This document shows, piece by piece, positions 46,376 to 54,652 of a stretch of 64,000 nt of DNA. The notes under the pieces are model-generated. The model was given only the letters and a program-made list of their open reading frames with translations, was not told the origin of the DNA and did no database searches. Source of the stretch: CAIKMD01 sp035552195 (GTDB lineage Bacteria > Pseudomonadota > Alphaproteobacteria > ATCC43930 > CGMCC-115725); NCBI GenBank assembly GCA_035552195.1, contig DASZLU010000145.1, positions 1-64,000 of the forward strand, given 5' to 3'. The stretch's first letter is position 1; each line of letters begins with the position of its first letter. The translations under genes and the position numbers were made by a program.

Positions 46376-47503
46376 TCACGCTTCGGCGAAGGTGGTGATG
46401 GTCATGGTCTGGTTGTGCAGGTCGCAAAACGGCAGGCCTTCCATCGGGGCGATCTCGCCGTAGGAATAGAAGCCGGTGGTACGACAGCCGGTCCCGAGCA
46501 CATCGGCAACGGCTTCGACCTCGTCCGCGATCCGCTGGCCGAGAAGCAGTTTCCGGCCGATGCAACTCACGAGAATAGCGAGCTTGGCATCGGGAATGAT
46601 CGCCTGTTCGGCGGCGCGGCCGGCGCCCGCGATCAGATGATCGAAATTGCCGAGCATCACTTGCGCGACCTGCCCTTCCGGCATCGAGCCGGCGAAGATC
46701 ATCGCCTTCTTCTCTTCGTCAACACCGACCACGGTGCGCACCAAGCTCCAATCCGGCTGATCCTTCGGATGGATGCGCAGCGGGAAGAGCAATGCGCTTG
46801 CCGGCAGATTGGCGGCTTCGGCGCCGAGATATTGCTTGTAAAGATCGAGCGCCGGTTGACCGTCGAGATCGTAGAGCGTGTTGCCGCTCGAGCGTGTGAT
46901 GATCCGTTTGGTGCCGACCGCATCCCAGCCGCCGACGCTGCCGTGGCCGATACGAATCTTGTCGCCATAGAACCCCATCGCGACGACGCGGCCGGCCTCG
47001 GGATTAGCGTTGAAGCCGACATAGGTCGTTTGGAAATCTGCGCCATCGCCCGCAAGACCGCCGGTCACGCAAATCTCGCGACCGAGCACGTGCTGAATGC
47101 CGGCAACAAGCTCGGTGCCGTTCACCTTGGTGCCGTCGGAGAGGACAAAGACATTGCGCAAACCGCGCGGCGGCAACGCGGCCCCGAGCCGCGTGCCGAT
47201 TTCGAACGAGCTCTTGCCGGGCGCCGCGCGATCGTCGGCGAATTTTACTTCGGTCGCATCGAAGGCGATCGCGGTCGCGATCACCGAGCCCTCATGCACA
47301 TCGATCGCGGCGATTTCGCCGCCCGTCGTGCACCCGACCAGCGCCGCGTTGGGATAGAAGCCGCGCAACTCGGCGAAACGCCCGCCGTCGCCGAGCGTGC
47401 CGGGCGCCGCGAAATAGAGAACGAGCGACGGCGCAAGACGCGTCTCTTCGCCGAGTACCCGCCAACCATGGCGCTTTTGCCAAAGACGTTGTTCGACCTG
47501 CAT
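46376..47503 (-). CDS. FIST-domain sensory protein
   Basis: A 375-residue cytoplasmic protein with FIST-N (about residues 25-220: VLYFAAPGTL, GCTTGGEIA, FVLSDGTKVNGTELVAGI, CVTGGLAGDGADF) and FIST-C (about 230-365: KQYLGAEAANLPASALLFPLRI, SCIGRKLLLGQRIADEVEAV, TGFYSYGEIAP). FIST domains are thought to bind small ligands such as amino acids and pass the signal to kinases or chemoreceptors. The histidine kinase gene follows immediately. A tandem repeat and a CtrA-like site lie upstream of its start. Confidence 0.93.
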   Translation of the reverse strand: MQVEQRLWQKRHGWRVLGEETRLAPSLVLYFAAPGTLGDGGRFAELRGFYPNAALVGCTTGGEIAAIDVHEGSVIATAIAFDATEVKFADDRAAPGKSSFEIGTRLGAALPPRGLRNVFVLSDGTKVNGTELVAGIQHVLGREICVTGGLAGDGADFQTTYVGFNANPEAGRVVAMGFYGDKIRIGHGSVGGWDAVGTKRIITRSSGNTLYDLDGQPALDLYKQYLGAEAANLPASALLFPLRIHPKDQPDWSLVRTVVGVDEEKKAMIFAGSMPEGQVAQVMLGNFDHLIAGAGRAAEQAIIPDAKLAILVSCIGRKLLLGQRIADEVEAVADVLGTGCRTTGFYSYGEIAPMEGLPFCDLHNQTMTITTFAEA

Positions 47504-47546
47504 GGAGACCCCCGTCGGCTGCCTCCCCGATTGTGCACGGCCATGC

Positions 47547-47561
47547 TTAACGGGCGGTAAA
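47547..47561 (-). promoter_or_regulatory. Candidate CtrA-type site upstream of the FIST gene
   Basis: On the minus strand TTTA-CCGCCCG-TTAA lies about 43 bases before the FIST start. It resembles TTAA-N7-TTAA and is nearly the same string as at 5809. Confidence 0.3.
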
Positions 47562-47590
47562 GTAGCGGACCCTAACCAGTTGTTTCGACG

Positions 47591-47650
47591 GTCACAATTC
47601 TGTCTTTCCGCTAAAGAACAGTCACAATTCTGTCTATCCGCTAAAGATAG
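47591..47650 (-). repeat. 30-bp tandem direct repeat upstream of the FIST/kinase operon
   Basis: Two copies, 47591-47620 and 47621-47650, of GTCACAATTCTGTCTTTCCG plus CTAAAGA and a variable end, matching at 26 of 30 positions. They lie 88-147 bases before the FIST start and begin just past the NlpD-like gene stop. This may be a double regulator site or a leftover of mobile-element end repeats. Confidence 0.7.
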
Positions 47651-47655
47651 GGAAA

Positions 47656-48747
47656 CTAGCGCGCGCTGGCTTGAATGCTCGGCAGCAGACCGATCGGATC
47701 GATCGCGCGCGTGCCTTGGCGAATTTCGAAATGCACTTGCGGCGTATCGACCGTCCCGGTCGAGCCCGCTTTGGCGATTTCCTGGCCGCGCTTCACGACG
47801 TTGCCGCGCTTCACCAGAAGCTGCGAATTATGCGCGTAAGCGGTCATATAGCCGCCGGGATGCTTGATCAGGACCAGATTGCCGTAGCCGCGCAGCTCGT
47901 TGCCGGCATAGGCGACGACACCGGCATCGGCCGCGCGAACCGGTTCGCCGGCCTGCGCGGCGATATTGATGCCGTCATTATGCGTGCCATTCGGACCGGT
48001 GCCGTAGCGCTCGATAATCTTGCCCTGCACCGGCCAATCGAAGCCCTTACCGACACGCGGCGGTATCGGCCTGGTTAGTTCAGGCGTGGGTGCTGCCGCA
48101 GTGCCCGGTTGGCTTGGTTTTTCCGACGGTGCGCCCGCAATTGTGTCCGGCTTCGAGCCCGGCGCCGCAGATTCAGGCGCCGCAGCAACCGCCGAAGGTG
48201 AATGATCGGGCGGCTCGACCTCGGCAGGCAGGAAAAGCGTCTCACCGGCGCGCAGCCCGTAGGGCGGCTCAAGGCGGTTGAGACTGGCCAGCGTGCTCAC
48301 CTCGACGCCGTAGAGCCGCGCGATTCCATAGAGCGTGTCGCCCGGCTTCACGATGTGGAAGCGCTCTTGCGGCAGGTCGAGCCTGGTGCCGGCCGCGACC
48401 TGGAACGGCGGATCGAGGTGGTTGGCGTCAATGATCGAGCGCAACGGCACATCGTAGCGTCGCGAGATTGTATAGAGCGTCTCACCCTTGGCGATGGTGA
48501 TCTGACTCGGATGCGCCAGATGTTCTTGCGGCGCGGCGGTTGCCGGCGGCGATGGCGGCGCGGCTTGAGGCTTCGCCGGCTTTGCGGGCGCGCCCGAATT
48601 GCTCTGCGCGACAGGGCTGGCCTGCGTGCCGGGCTCGGGCCCGCCAGGAAAGGACAATGGCGCAGGCGGGCCGCTACGCGCGCAGCCCGCGAGCGCTCCC
48701 GATACGATCGTCGCGATGATTGCCGCAAACGGCCCCAAACGGATCAT
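47656..48747 (-). CDS. NlpD-like LysM/M23 lipoprotein, probably an amidase activator
   Basis: A 363-residue envelope protein. Signal peptide and lipobox (GALAGC) come first, two LysM repeats lie at about 82-127 and 131-174 (ITIAKGETLYTISRRYDVP; FHIVKPGDTLYGIARLYGV), then a Pro-rich linker and a LytM/M23 domain from about 250. Zinc-ligand positions are altered: the HxxxD segment reads NDGIN and the final HxH reads QVH, so it is probably catalytically dead, like NlpD/EnvC, and activates a cell-wall amidase at the septum. It is the last gene of the dgt-to-here run, 44 bases after pcm. Confidence 0.88.
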   Translation of the reverse strand: MIRLGPFAAIIATIVSGALAGCARSGPPAPLSFPGGPEPGTQASPVAQSNSGAPAKPAKPQAAPPSPPATAAPQEHLAHPSQITIAKGETLYTISRRYDVPLRSIIDANHLDPPFQVAAGTRLDLPQERFHIVKPGDTLYGIARLYGVEVSTLASLNRLEPPYGLRAGETLFLPAEVEPPDHSPSAVAAAPESAAPGSKPDTIAGAPSEKPSQPGTAAAPTPELTRPIPPRVGKGFDWPVQGKIIERYGTGPNGTHNDGINIAAQAGEPVRAADAGVVAYAGNELRGYGNLVLIKHPGGYMTAYAHNSQLLVKRGNVVKRGQEIAKAGSTGTVDTPQVHFEIRQGTRAIDPIGLLPSIQASAR

Positions 48748-48791
48748 GGCCTATGGTTATGCCATGACACACGAATCGCCGACAACGTGTG

Positions 48792-49442
48792 TTAGCGCGC
48801 GGCGCTGCGCGGCAGGCCGGCGACCAGGGGCACGAAGCGTACCGGGCAGAGATCCTCGCTCTGCCAGCTCTCGGCCGTCCGCCGCAGCCGCATGAGGGTC
48901 TGGTCGCGCTTATCCTCGCCGATCGGCGCCACCATGACACCGCCCTCGGCCAGGCTTTCCATCAGCGCATCGGACAGATTGGCCGCCGCCGCGGTGACAA
49001 TGATGCGATCAAAGCTCGGCTGTTCCGGCCAGGCCTTGGTGCCGTCGCCGAACCGGGCCGTAATGTTGTTGAGCCGCAGATCCTTGAAGAGCTTGTCCGC
49101 CGTCGCCGCCATGGCGCGATGGCGCTCGACCGTGAAAACGCGGCGCGCGAGCTTGGCCAGCACCGCCGCCTGATAGCCCGAGCCGGTGCCGATCTCCAAA
49201 ACCATGTGCCGGTTGGTCACTTCGAGCGCCTCCGTCATCAGCGCCACGATATAGGGTTGGCTGATCGTCTGGCCGTGGCCGATCGGTAGCGCGACATTTT
49301 CGTAAGCGCGGTCGCGGAAGGTCGGCGGCACGAATTTCTCGCGCGGCACATCGGCGATGGCTTTCAGCACCCGCTCATCGCTGATGCCTTGGGAACGCAA
49401 TTCCTCGACCAGCCGCGCCGCCTTCGGATCGCGTACGCTCAT
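48792..49442 (-). CDS. pcm: Protein-L-isoaspartate O-methyltransferase
   Basis: A 216-residue SAM-dependent repair enzyme that methylates isoaspartyl residues in damaged proteins. VPREKFVPP, AYENVALPIGHGQTISQPYIVALM and the SAM motif VLEIGTGSGYQAAVLA are diagnostic; GGVMVAPIG marks the end of the core. The start overlaps the surE stop (ATGA). The surE-pcm-NlpD order matches the classical arrangement. Confidence 0.95.
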   Translation of the reverse strand: MSVRDPKAARLVEELRSQGISDERVLKAIADVPREKFVPPTFRDRAYENVALPIGHGQTISQPYIVALMTEALEVTNRHMVLEIGTGSGYQAAVLAKLARRVFTVERHRAMAATADKLFKDLRLNNITARFGDGTKAWPEQPSFDRIIVTAAAANLSDALMESLAEGGVMVAPIGEDKRDQTLMRLRRTAESWQSEDLCPVRFVPLVAGLPRSAAR

Positions 49443-50251
49443 CGCCGCTTCTTCCGCGCCCGCGGCGGTTCGAGAAAAGACTGCCGCAACCGACTCAGCG
49501 CGCGGCGATTGGTGAGATCGAGGAAGATCGGCGTCACGGCGACATAGCCTTCGGCGACGGCGCGCACGTCGCTTCCCGGCCGCGTCTTCGCCTCGTCGCG
49601 CTGCGGCCCGATCCAGTAATAGGGCCGGCCGCGCGGATCGACGCGCTCGATCAGATGGTCGCCGATCTTGCGGCCGCCTTGTGCCGCCGGAAGGATGCCC
49701 TTCACTTGCGCCGGCTTTAGTTGCGGGAAATTCACGTTGTAGAAGGAATCCTGCGGCCAAGGCAGGGCCGCGAGACGGCGGATCACCTTCGGCGCCCAGT
49801 CCGCCGCCGCCGACCAATCGATCTTGCGGTCATCGCCGATATGCTGACTGAAGGCGATGGCTTTCAGATCGAGCAGGCTCGCTTCCATCGCCGCGGCGAT
49901 CGTGCCCGAATAGGTCACATCCTCACCCATATTGGCGCCGCCATTGACGCCCGACAGCACCAGATCGGGCGGCCGCTGATCTTTCAGCACCGCATTCATC
50001 GCAAGCAGCACGCAATCCGTCGGCGTGCCGTCGACGGCGAAGCGGCGCGGCCCGAGTTGGCGCACGCGTAGCGGTCGCGTCAGGGTCAGCGAGTGGCTGG
50101 CGCCGCTTTGCTCCTGTTCGGGCGCGACGATCCATACATCCTTGCTGAGACTCTGGGCGACGCGCGCCAGCAGCTTGATGCCGGGCGCTTCGATACCATC
50201 GTCATTGCAAACCAGAATGCGGGCGTGCGCGAGATCGATGCCCTCACCCAT
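49439..50251 (-). CDS. surE: 5'/3'-nucleotidase SurE
   Basis: A 270-residue metal-dependent nucleotidase. ILVCNDDGIEAPGI has the two metal-binding aspartates, followed by VAPEQEQSGASHSLTL, VDGTPTDCV and SGVNGGANMGEDVTYSGT. It dephosphorylates nucleoside monophosphates and may help stationary-phase survival. ATG 50251 overlaps the serS 3' end by eight bases; the longer frame upstream is antisense-like leader. Confidence 0.95.
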   Translation of the reverse strand: MGEGIDLAHARILVCNDDGIEAPGIKLLARVAQSLSKDVWIVAPEQEQSGASHSLTLTRPLRVRQLGPRRFAVDGTPTDCVLLAMNAVLKDQRPPDLVLSGVNGGANMGEDVTYSGTIAAAMEASLLDLKAIAFSQHIGDDRKIDWSAAADWAPKVIRRLAALPWPQDSFYNVNFPQLKPAQVKGILPAAQGGRKIGDHLIERVDPRGRPYYWIGPQRDEAKTRPGSDVRAVAEGYVAVTPIFLDLTNRRALSRLRQSFLEPPRARKKRR

Positions 50252-51536
50252 CGGGGCGCAGGACCTCCACCCCTCCCATATAGGGCCGGAGCGCCGGAGG
50301 GATCGCGATCGAGCCATCTTTTTGCTGATGATTCTCGAGGACCGCGATCAGCGTGCGGCCGACCGCCAGGGCGGAGCCGTTGAAGGTATGGACGAAGCGA
50401 TTGCCCCCTGACTTTTTATTGGGCCCCTCTTTGGGCTTGAAGCGCGCGTTCATGCGCCGCGCCTGGAACTCGCCGCATTGCGAGCAGCTCGAAATCTCGC
50501 GATAGGCGTTCTGCGCCGGCAGCCAGACCTCGATGTCGTACGTCTTGCGCGAGGAGAATCCCATATCGCCGGTGCAGAGCAACATCACGCGATAGGGCAG
50601 ATCGAGCCGCTTAAGGATTTCCTCGGCACAAGCGGTCATGCGCTCATGCTCTTCATGCGCCTGGTCGGGATGCGCGATCGAGACGAGCTCGACCTTGTTG
50701 AATTGATGCTGGCGGATCATGCCGCGGGTATCTTTACCAGCCGCCCCTGCTTCCGAACGAAAGCAGGGCGTCCAGGCGGTGAAGCGCAGCGGCAATGCCG
50801 CCTCATCGAGGATTTCATTGGCGACGAGATTGCTCAGCGGCACTTCCGCCGTCGGGATGAGCCAGAAGTCGTTTGTCGTGCGGAAAAGATCTTCGGCGAA
50901 TTTCGGTAGTTGACCGGTGCCGAAGGCCGCGTCGTCGCGCACGAGCAAGGGCGGCGCGACTTCGGTGTAGCCGTATTCGCGCGTATGCATATCAAGCATG
51001 AACGCCGCCAAGGCGCGCTCCAAGCGCGCGAGGCCACCGCTGAGCACAACGAAACGCGCACCCGACATTTTGCCGGCGCGCGCGAAGTCCATCTGCTTGA
51101 GCCCCTCGCCCAGCGCGACGTGATCTTTCGGCGCGAAGGCGAATTCGCGCGGCGTGCCGTGGCTGCGCATGAGCTTGTTGTCGTGCTCGTCCTTGCCGTC
51201 AGGCACATCGTCGAGCGGCAGGTTCGGTATGCCGGCGAGCAACGTGTCGATCTCGGTCTTGAGCTTGCCGGCTTCGGCCTCGAGCCGCGCCTGCTCGTCC
51301 TTACTTGTAGCGACCTGCTCCATGATCGCGCTGGCGTCACCGCCCTTCGCCTTCACCGCGCCGATCTCGCGCGCGAGCTTGTTCCGCTCGGCCTGCAGCG
51401 TCTCCGCTTTGGTCTGGGTCGCGCGCCATTCCTTATCGAGCGCGAGGATTTCGAGCGATTTTGGCGGCAGGCCGCGCCGGGCGAGGCCCTTATCGAAAGC
51501 CGCCGGATCGTCGCGAATGGTCTTCAGATCGAACAT
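50244..51536 (-). CDS. serS: Seryl-tRNA synthetase
   Basis: A 430-residue class II synthetase. Residues 1-110 form the long antiparallel coiled coil that holds the tRNA variable arm (QAERNKLAREIGAVKAKGG). Motif 2 (FRSEAGAAGKDTRGMIRQHQF) and motif 3 (FNGSALAVGRTLIAVLENHQ) complete the active site. It charges tRNA-Ser and tRNA-Sec. tatC lies 16 bases upstream. Confidence 0.97.
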   Translation of the reverse strand: MFDLKTIRDDPAAFDKGLARRGLPPKSLEILALDKEWRATQTKAETLQAERNKLAREIGAVKAKGGDASAIMEQVATSKDEQARLEAEAGKLKTEIDTLLAGIPNLPLDDVPDGKDEHDNKLMRSHGTPREFAFAPKDHVALGEGLKQMDFARAGKMSGARFVVLSGGLARLERALAAFMLDMHTREYGYTEVAPPLLVRDDAAFGTGQLPKFAEDLFRTTNDFWLIPTAEVPLSNLVANEILDEAALPLRFTAWTPCFRSEAGAAGKDTRGMIRQHQFNKVELVSIAHPDQAHEEHERMTACAEEILKRLDLPYRVMLLCTGDMGFSSRKTYDIEVWLPAQNAYREISSCSQCGEFQARRMNARFKPKEGPNKKSGGNRFVHTFNGSALAVGRTLIAVLENHQQKDGSIAIPPALRPYMGGVEVLRPDG

Positions 51537-51552
51537 TTCTCGCCACTATAGA

Positions 51553-52365
51553 TCATTCATCGGAATTTTCTGCAGCGGCCTCTTCCGCGGCCTCGCGCTT
51601 CGCACGCTGCTTCTCGACCAGCTTGCAGGAAAGGATCGAGACCTCGAACAGGATCAGCAACGGGACCGCCAGCGACATCATGCTGAAGATATCAGGCGGC
51701 GTCAGCACCGCCGCCAGGCCGAACATGCCGACGATCGCGTAGCGTCGCTGCTTGGCGAGACCCGCCGCCGTGACCAACCCGGCGCGCGCCATCAGGCTGA
51801 GCAGCACCGGCAATTGGAACGCGACGCCGAAAGCCAGGATCAGATGCATCACGAAGGTCAAATATTCGCTGACCTTCGGCTCAAGATCGATCGCGAGTGC
51901 CCCGTCGCCGCCGCGCGAGCCGAAGCTCATGAAGAATGGATAAGCGACGGGGAAGATCACGTAATAAACGAGCGCGGCGCCCATGATGAACAGCACCGGC
52001 GTCGCGACGAGATAGGGAAAGAAGGCGCGGCGCTCCTGCTTGTAGAGACCGGGCGCGACGAACATCCATATCTGGCTGGCAATGATCGGAAACGAGAGAC
52101 AGAACGCCGCCCAGAACGCGACACGCAGATCGGTGAAGAACGCTTCCGTGACGTCGGTGAAGATGAAATGACCGCCGCCGGCCTTGGTGAGCGCATCGGC
52201 CAGCGGCTGGGCGAGGAAATTGTAGATGTTCTTGCTGAAATAATAGCAGGGGAAGAACGCAACGAATAACGCCAGGATCGAATACATCAGCCGCTTGCGC
52301 AGCTCGACCAAATGATCGAGCAGCGGCATCCGCCCATCTTCGAGCTCTTCCTCACGTTCGCTCAT
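51553..52365 (-). CDS. tatC: Sec-independent translocase subunit TatC
   Basis: A 270-residue six-helix membrane receptor for twin-arginine signals. MPLLDHLVELRKRLMYSI is the typical N-terminal region, and the cytosolic loop and periplasmic motifs are in place (SEYLTFVMHLILAFGVAFQLP). It starts three bases after the tatB stop. The C-terminal tail is Glu/Ala-rich. The window's own Tat substrate, the ThDP enzyme, would use it. Confidence 0.96.
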   Translation of the reverse strand: MSEREEELEDGRMPLLDHLVELRKRLMYSILALFVAFFPCYYFSKNIYNFLAQPLADALTKAGGGHFIFTDVTEAFFTDLRVAFWAAFCLSFPIIASQIWMFVAPGLYKQERRAFFPYLVATPVLFIMGAALVYYVIFPVAYPFFMSFGSRGGDGALAIDLEPKVSEYLTFVMHLILAFGVAFQLPVLLSLMARAGLVTAAGLAKQRRYAIVGMFGLAAVLTPPDIFSMMSLAVPLLILFEVSILSCKLVEKQRAKREAAEEAAAENSDE

Positions 52366-52368
52366 CGC

Positions 52369-52836
52369 TTACGGCGTATGCTTTTCGGGCTCAGGTACGA
52401 CCGCTGGCTTGGCTTCGATTGTCTCGACTGCCGGTTCGGCTGGCGTCTCAGCCGGCGCCGATGCACGCCCTTCAATCTCCGCCATCGATTTCTCCTCGAG
52501 TGCGGATCGCTCCACCGGCTTTACCGGCTCAGCCAACGGATTGGATATCATCGGCTCGTCGAGCGAGCGCTGCAGATCGCCCGCCGGATCGATGGTACGG
52601 CGGAACTCGTTTTCGACATTGAAGCTCGTCGCGCGGTCGATATGCCGCTTCACCTCGTCGAGTTCGGCCTCGCGCACCATCTGGTCGAGGCTGCCCTGGA
52701 ATTCGCGCGCGATCGCCCGGGCGCGGCGCGTCCACTGCCCGACCATCCGCATCACGCGCGGCAGGTCTTTCGGGCCGATGACGACCAGCGCGACCACGGC
52801 GATCAACGCGAGTTCGGACCAGGCGAAATCGAACAT
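52369..52836 (-). CDS. tatB: Sec-independent translocase subunit TatB
   Basis: A 155-residue protein: an N-terminal membrane helix (MFDFAWSELALIAVVALVVIGPKDLP), the amphipathic helix (VMRMVGQWTRRARAIAREFQGSLDQMV) and a Pro/Glu/Ala-rich tail. It bridges substrate recognition by TatC and TatA assembly. No tatA gene lies beside it; only 77 bases separate it from scpB. Confidence 0.93.
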   Translation of the reverse strand: MFDFAWSELALIAVVALVVIGPKDLPRVMRMVGQWTRRARAIAREFQGSLDQMVREAELDEVKRHIDRATSFNVENEFRRTIDPAGDLQRSLDEPMISNPLAEPVKPVERSALEEKSMAEIEGRASAPAETPAEPAVETIEAKPAVVPEPEKHTP

Positions 52837-52913
52837 CGAATTAAGTCACTACGTCTTGGCGACAGAGGCGCGGATCATGGCAGAAGCAGCCCGAGCCCGC
52901 AAACCGGCGCGGA

Positions 52914-53870
52914 TTAGGCCGCGCCGTGGCCTCCGCCCTTATCTTCCGATGACGGCTCCTCCGCCTCGTCATCGTCATCGTCGTCCGCGTCGCCGTCCTC
53001 GTCTTCTTCCTCGTCGTCATCGTCGCTGTCGTCGCCATCCTCGTCTTCGTCGTCAGCGTCGTCCTCATCGTCGTCCGCCTCGTCACCGGCGTCCTTTTTT
53101 GCCTCGGCCACAACCGCCTCTTCGGCGACCGCCTCGTCTTCGACAAGCGTTTCCGCGTCAACGACCAGCGTCTGGACGGCCTCGCCGTCGTTATCCTCGT
53201 CGTTCTCACCCGGCACATCGGGCAGCCGCTCTTCGGCAGGCACGCCAATGGTCTCGGCCAGCGTGATATCCGGGCGCGGCCCGATCAGGCCGGCAGCGCG
53301 CAGTTCGTCGATGCCCGGCAGGTCGCCCAGCGAGGCGAGGCCGAAATGGAGCAGGAAGGCTTCGGTCGTGACCCAGGTCACGGGCCGGCCGGCGGTCTGC
53401 TTGCGCCCCTTCGGAACGATCCAGCCCGCTTCCATCAGCGTATCGAGCGTGCCCTTGCTGATCACGACGCCGCGGATCTCTTCGATCTCGGCGCGCGTCA
53501 CCGGCTGGTGATAGGCGCAGATGGCCAGCGTCTCGATCGCGGCGCGCGACAATTTGCGCGCGACTTTTTGGGTCAGCTTGAGGCGCGGCGCGAGGTCCGC
53601 GGCGGTCCGGATGGTCCAGCCACCGCCAACATGCACAATGTTGACCCCGCGCGGCGCGTAGATCGCCGTCAACTCATCGAGCAGCGCGGCGATATCGGTG
53701 CCTTCGGGCAGGCGTTGCCGCATGGCATCAACATCCACCGGTGACGGCGACGCGAACAGCAGCGCTTCGAGCAGCCGGAGATCGTCATTCGATACGGCCG
53801 CGGGATCGGCAGCGGCGGTGTCCGTCGTAGTCTCATCGGAATTCATGATCTCGGGTTCTGTCAGGCTCAT
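52914..53870 (-). CDS. scpB: Segregation and condensation protein B with a long acidic tail
   Basis: A 318-residue kleisin-binding protein of the SMC-ScpAB condensin. Two winged-helix domains occupy about residues 28-190 (LRLLEALLFASPSPV; ALAICAYHQPVTRAEIEEIRGV-like region; GRPVTWVTTEAFLLHFGL). Residues 220-310 form an extreme Asp/Glu tail, nearly pure acid from 262 to 306. The ATG overlaps the scpA stop (ATGA); Met9 is an alternative start. The usual tatA between scpB and tatB is missing. Confidence 0.94.
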   Translation of the reverse strand: MSLTEPEIMNSDETTTDTAAADPAAVSNDDLRLLEALLFASPSPVDVDAMRQRLPEGTDIAALLDELTAIYAPRGVNIVHVGGGWTIRTAADLAPRLKLTQKVARKLSRAAIETLAICAYHQPVTRAEIEEIRGVVISKGTLDTLMEAGWIVPKGRKQTAGRPVTWVTTEAFLLHFGLASLGDLPGIDELRAAGLIGPRPDITLAETIGVPAEERLPDVPGENDEDNDGEAVQTLVVDAETLVEDEAVAEEAVVAEAKKDAGDEADDDEDDADDEDEDGDDSDDDDEEEDEDGDADDDDDDEAEEPSSEDKGGGHGAA

Positions 53871-54652
53871 GTGTTCTCGTTCGGCAGGCTACGCAAATAA
53901 ATCGGACCGAAAGCTTCGTCCTGGCGAAGCTCGAGCTTGCCCGAGCGGACAAGCTCCAACGTCGCGGCGAAGGTGGCGGCAACGGCGGAGCGATGGACTA
54001 GCCCCGGCTGCAGGTTGCTGGGCAGGAAGCTGACCAACGTGCGCCAATCCGGCATGCGGCCAAGCAAGCGGCCGAGACGTTGCAGCGCATCGTCCATCGA
54101 ATAAAGCTCGGGTGCATCGATATGGAGGACGCCCGATTCCTTGCGCGCCTTCTGATCGCCATAGGCTTTGAGCAAGTCGTAGAGGGTCGCTTCGTAGACC
54201 GGGATCAGCACGCGCGGCAGACCTTCCGGCGCACCGCGCGTGAACACGTCGCGGCCCAGCAGATCGCGGGCGAAAAGCCCCTGCCCGGCCTGCTGCATCG
54301 CTTCGAGGCGACGCAATTGATGTGCCAGCGCCGCGGCCATCTCTTCGCCCGAGGGCTCAGCAGCGTCCGCCGGCTGCGGCAGGAGGAGACGCGATTTGAG
54401 ATAGGCGAGCCACGCCGCCATCACCAGATAGTCGGCGGCGATCTCCAGCCGCAGCCGCCGCGCTGCGCTGATGAAAGCGAGATATTGATCGGCGAGGCGC
54501 AGGATCGAGATCTTGGTGATGTCGACCTTCTGCTCGCGCGCCAATTGCAGCAGCGCGTCGATCGGTCCTTCGTAGCCTTCGAGATCGACAACGAGCTCGA
54601 CTGCCGGCTCGACCTCGGGTTTCTCCATCTCGAATGGCTCGACGTCGTTCAT
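53867..54652 (-). CDS. scpA: Segregation and condensation protein A (kleisin)
   Basis: A 261-residue kleisin that bridges SMC heads for chromosome condensation. LEGYEGPIDALLQLAREQKVDITKISI and the helix DYLVMAAWLAYLKSRLLLPQ form the conserved N-terminal domain; the C-terminal winged helix is near residues 205-261 (LVSFLPSNLQPGLVHRSAVAATFAATLELV). Its ATG overlaps the M50 protease stop. Confidence 0.95.
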   Translation of the reverse strand: MNDVEPFEMEKPEVEPAVELVVDLEGYEGPIDALLQLAREQKVDITKISILRLADQYLAFISAARRLRLEIAADYLVMAAWLAYLKSRLLLPQPADAAEPSGEEMAAALAHQLRRLEAMQQAGQGLFARDLLGRDVFTRGAPEGLPRVLIPVYEATLYDLLKAYGDQKARKESGVLHIDAPELYSMDDALQRLGRLLGRMPDWRTLVSFLPSNLQPGLVHRSAVAATFAATLELVRSGKLELRQDEAFGPIYLRSLPNENT

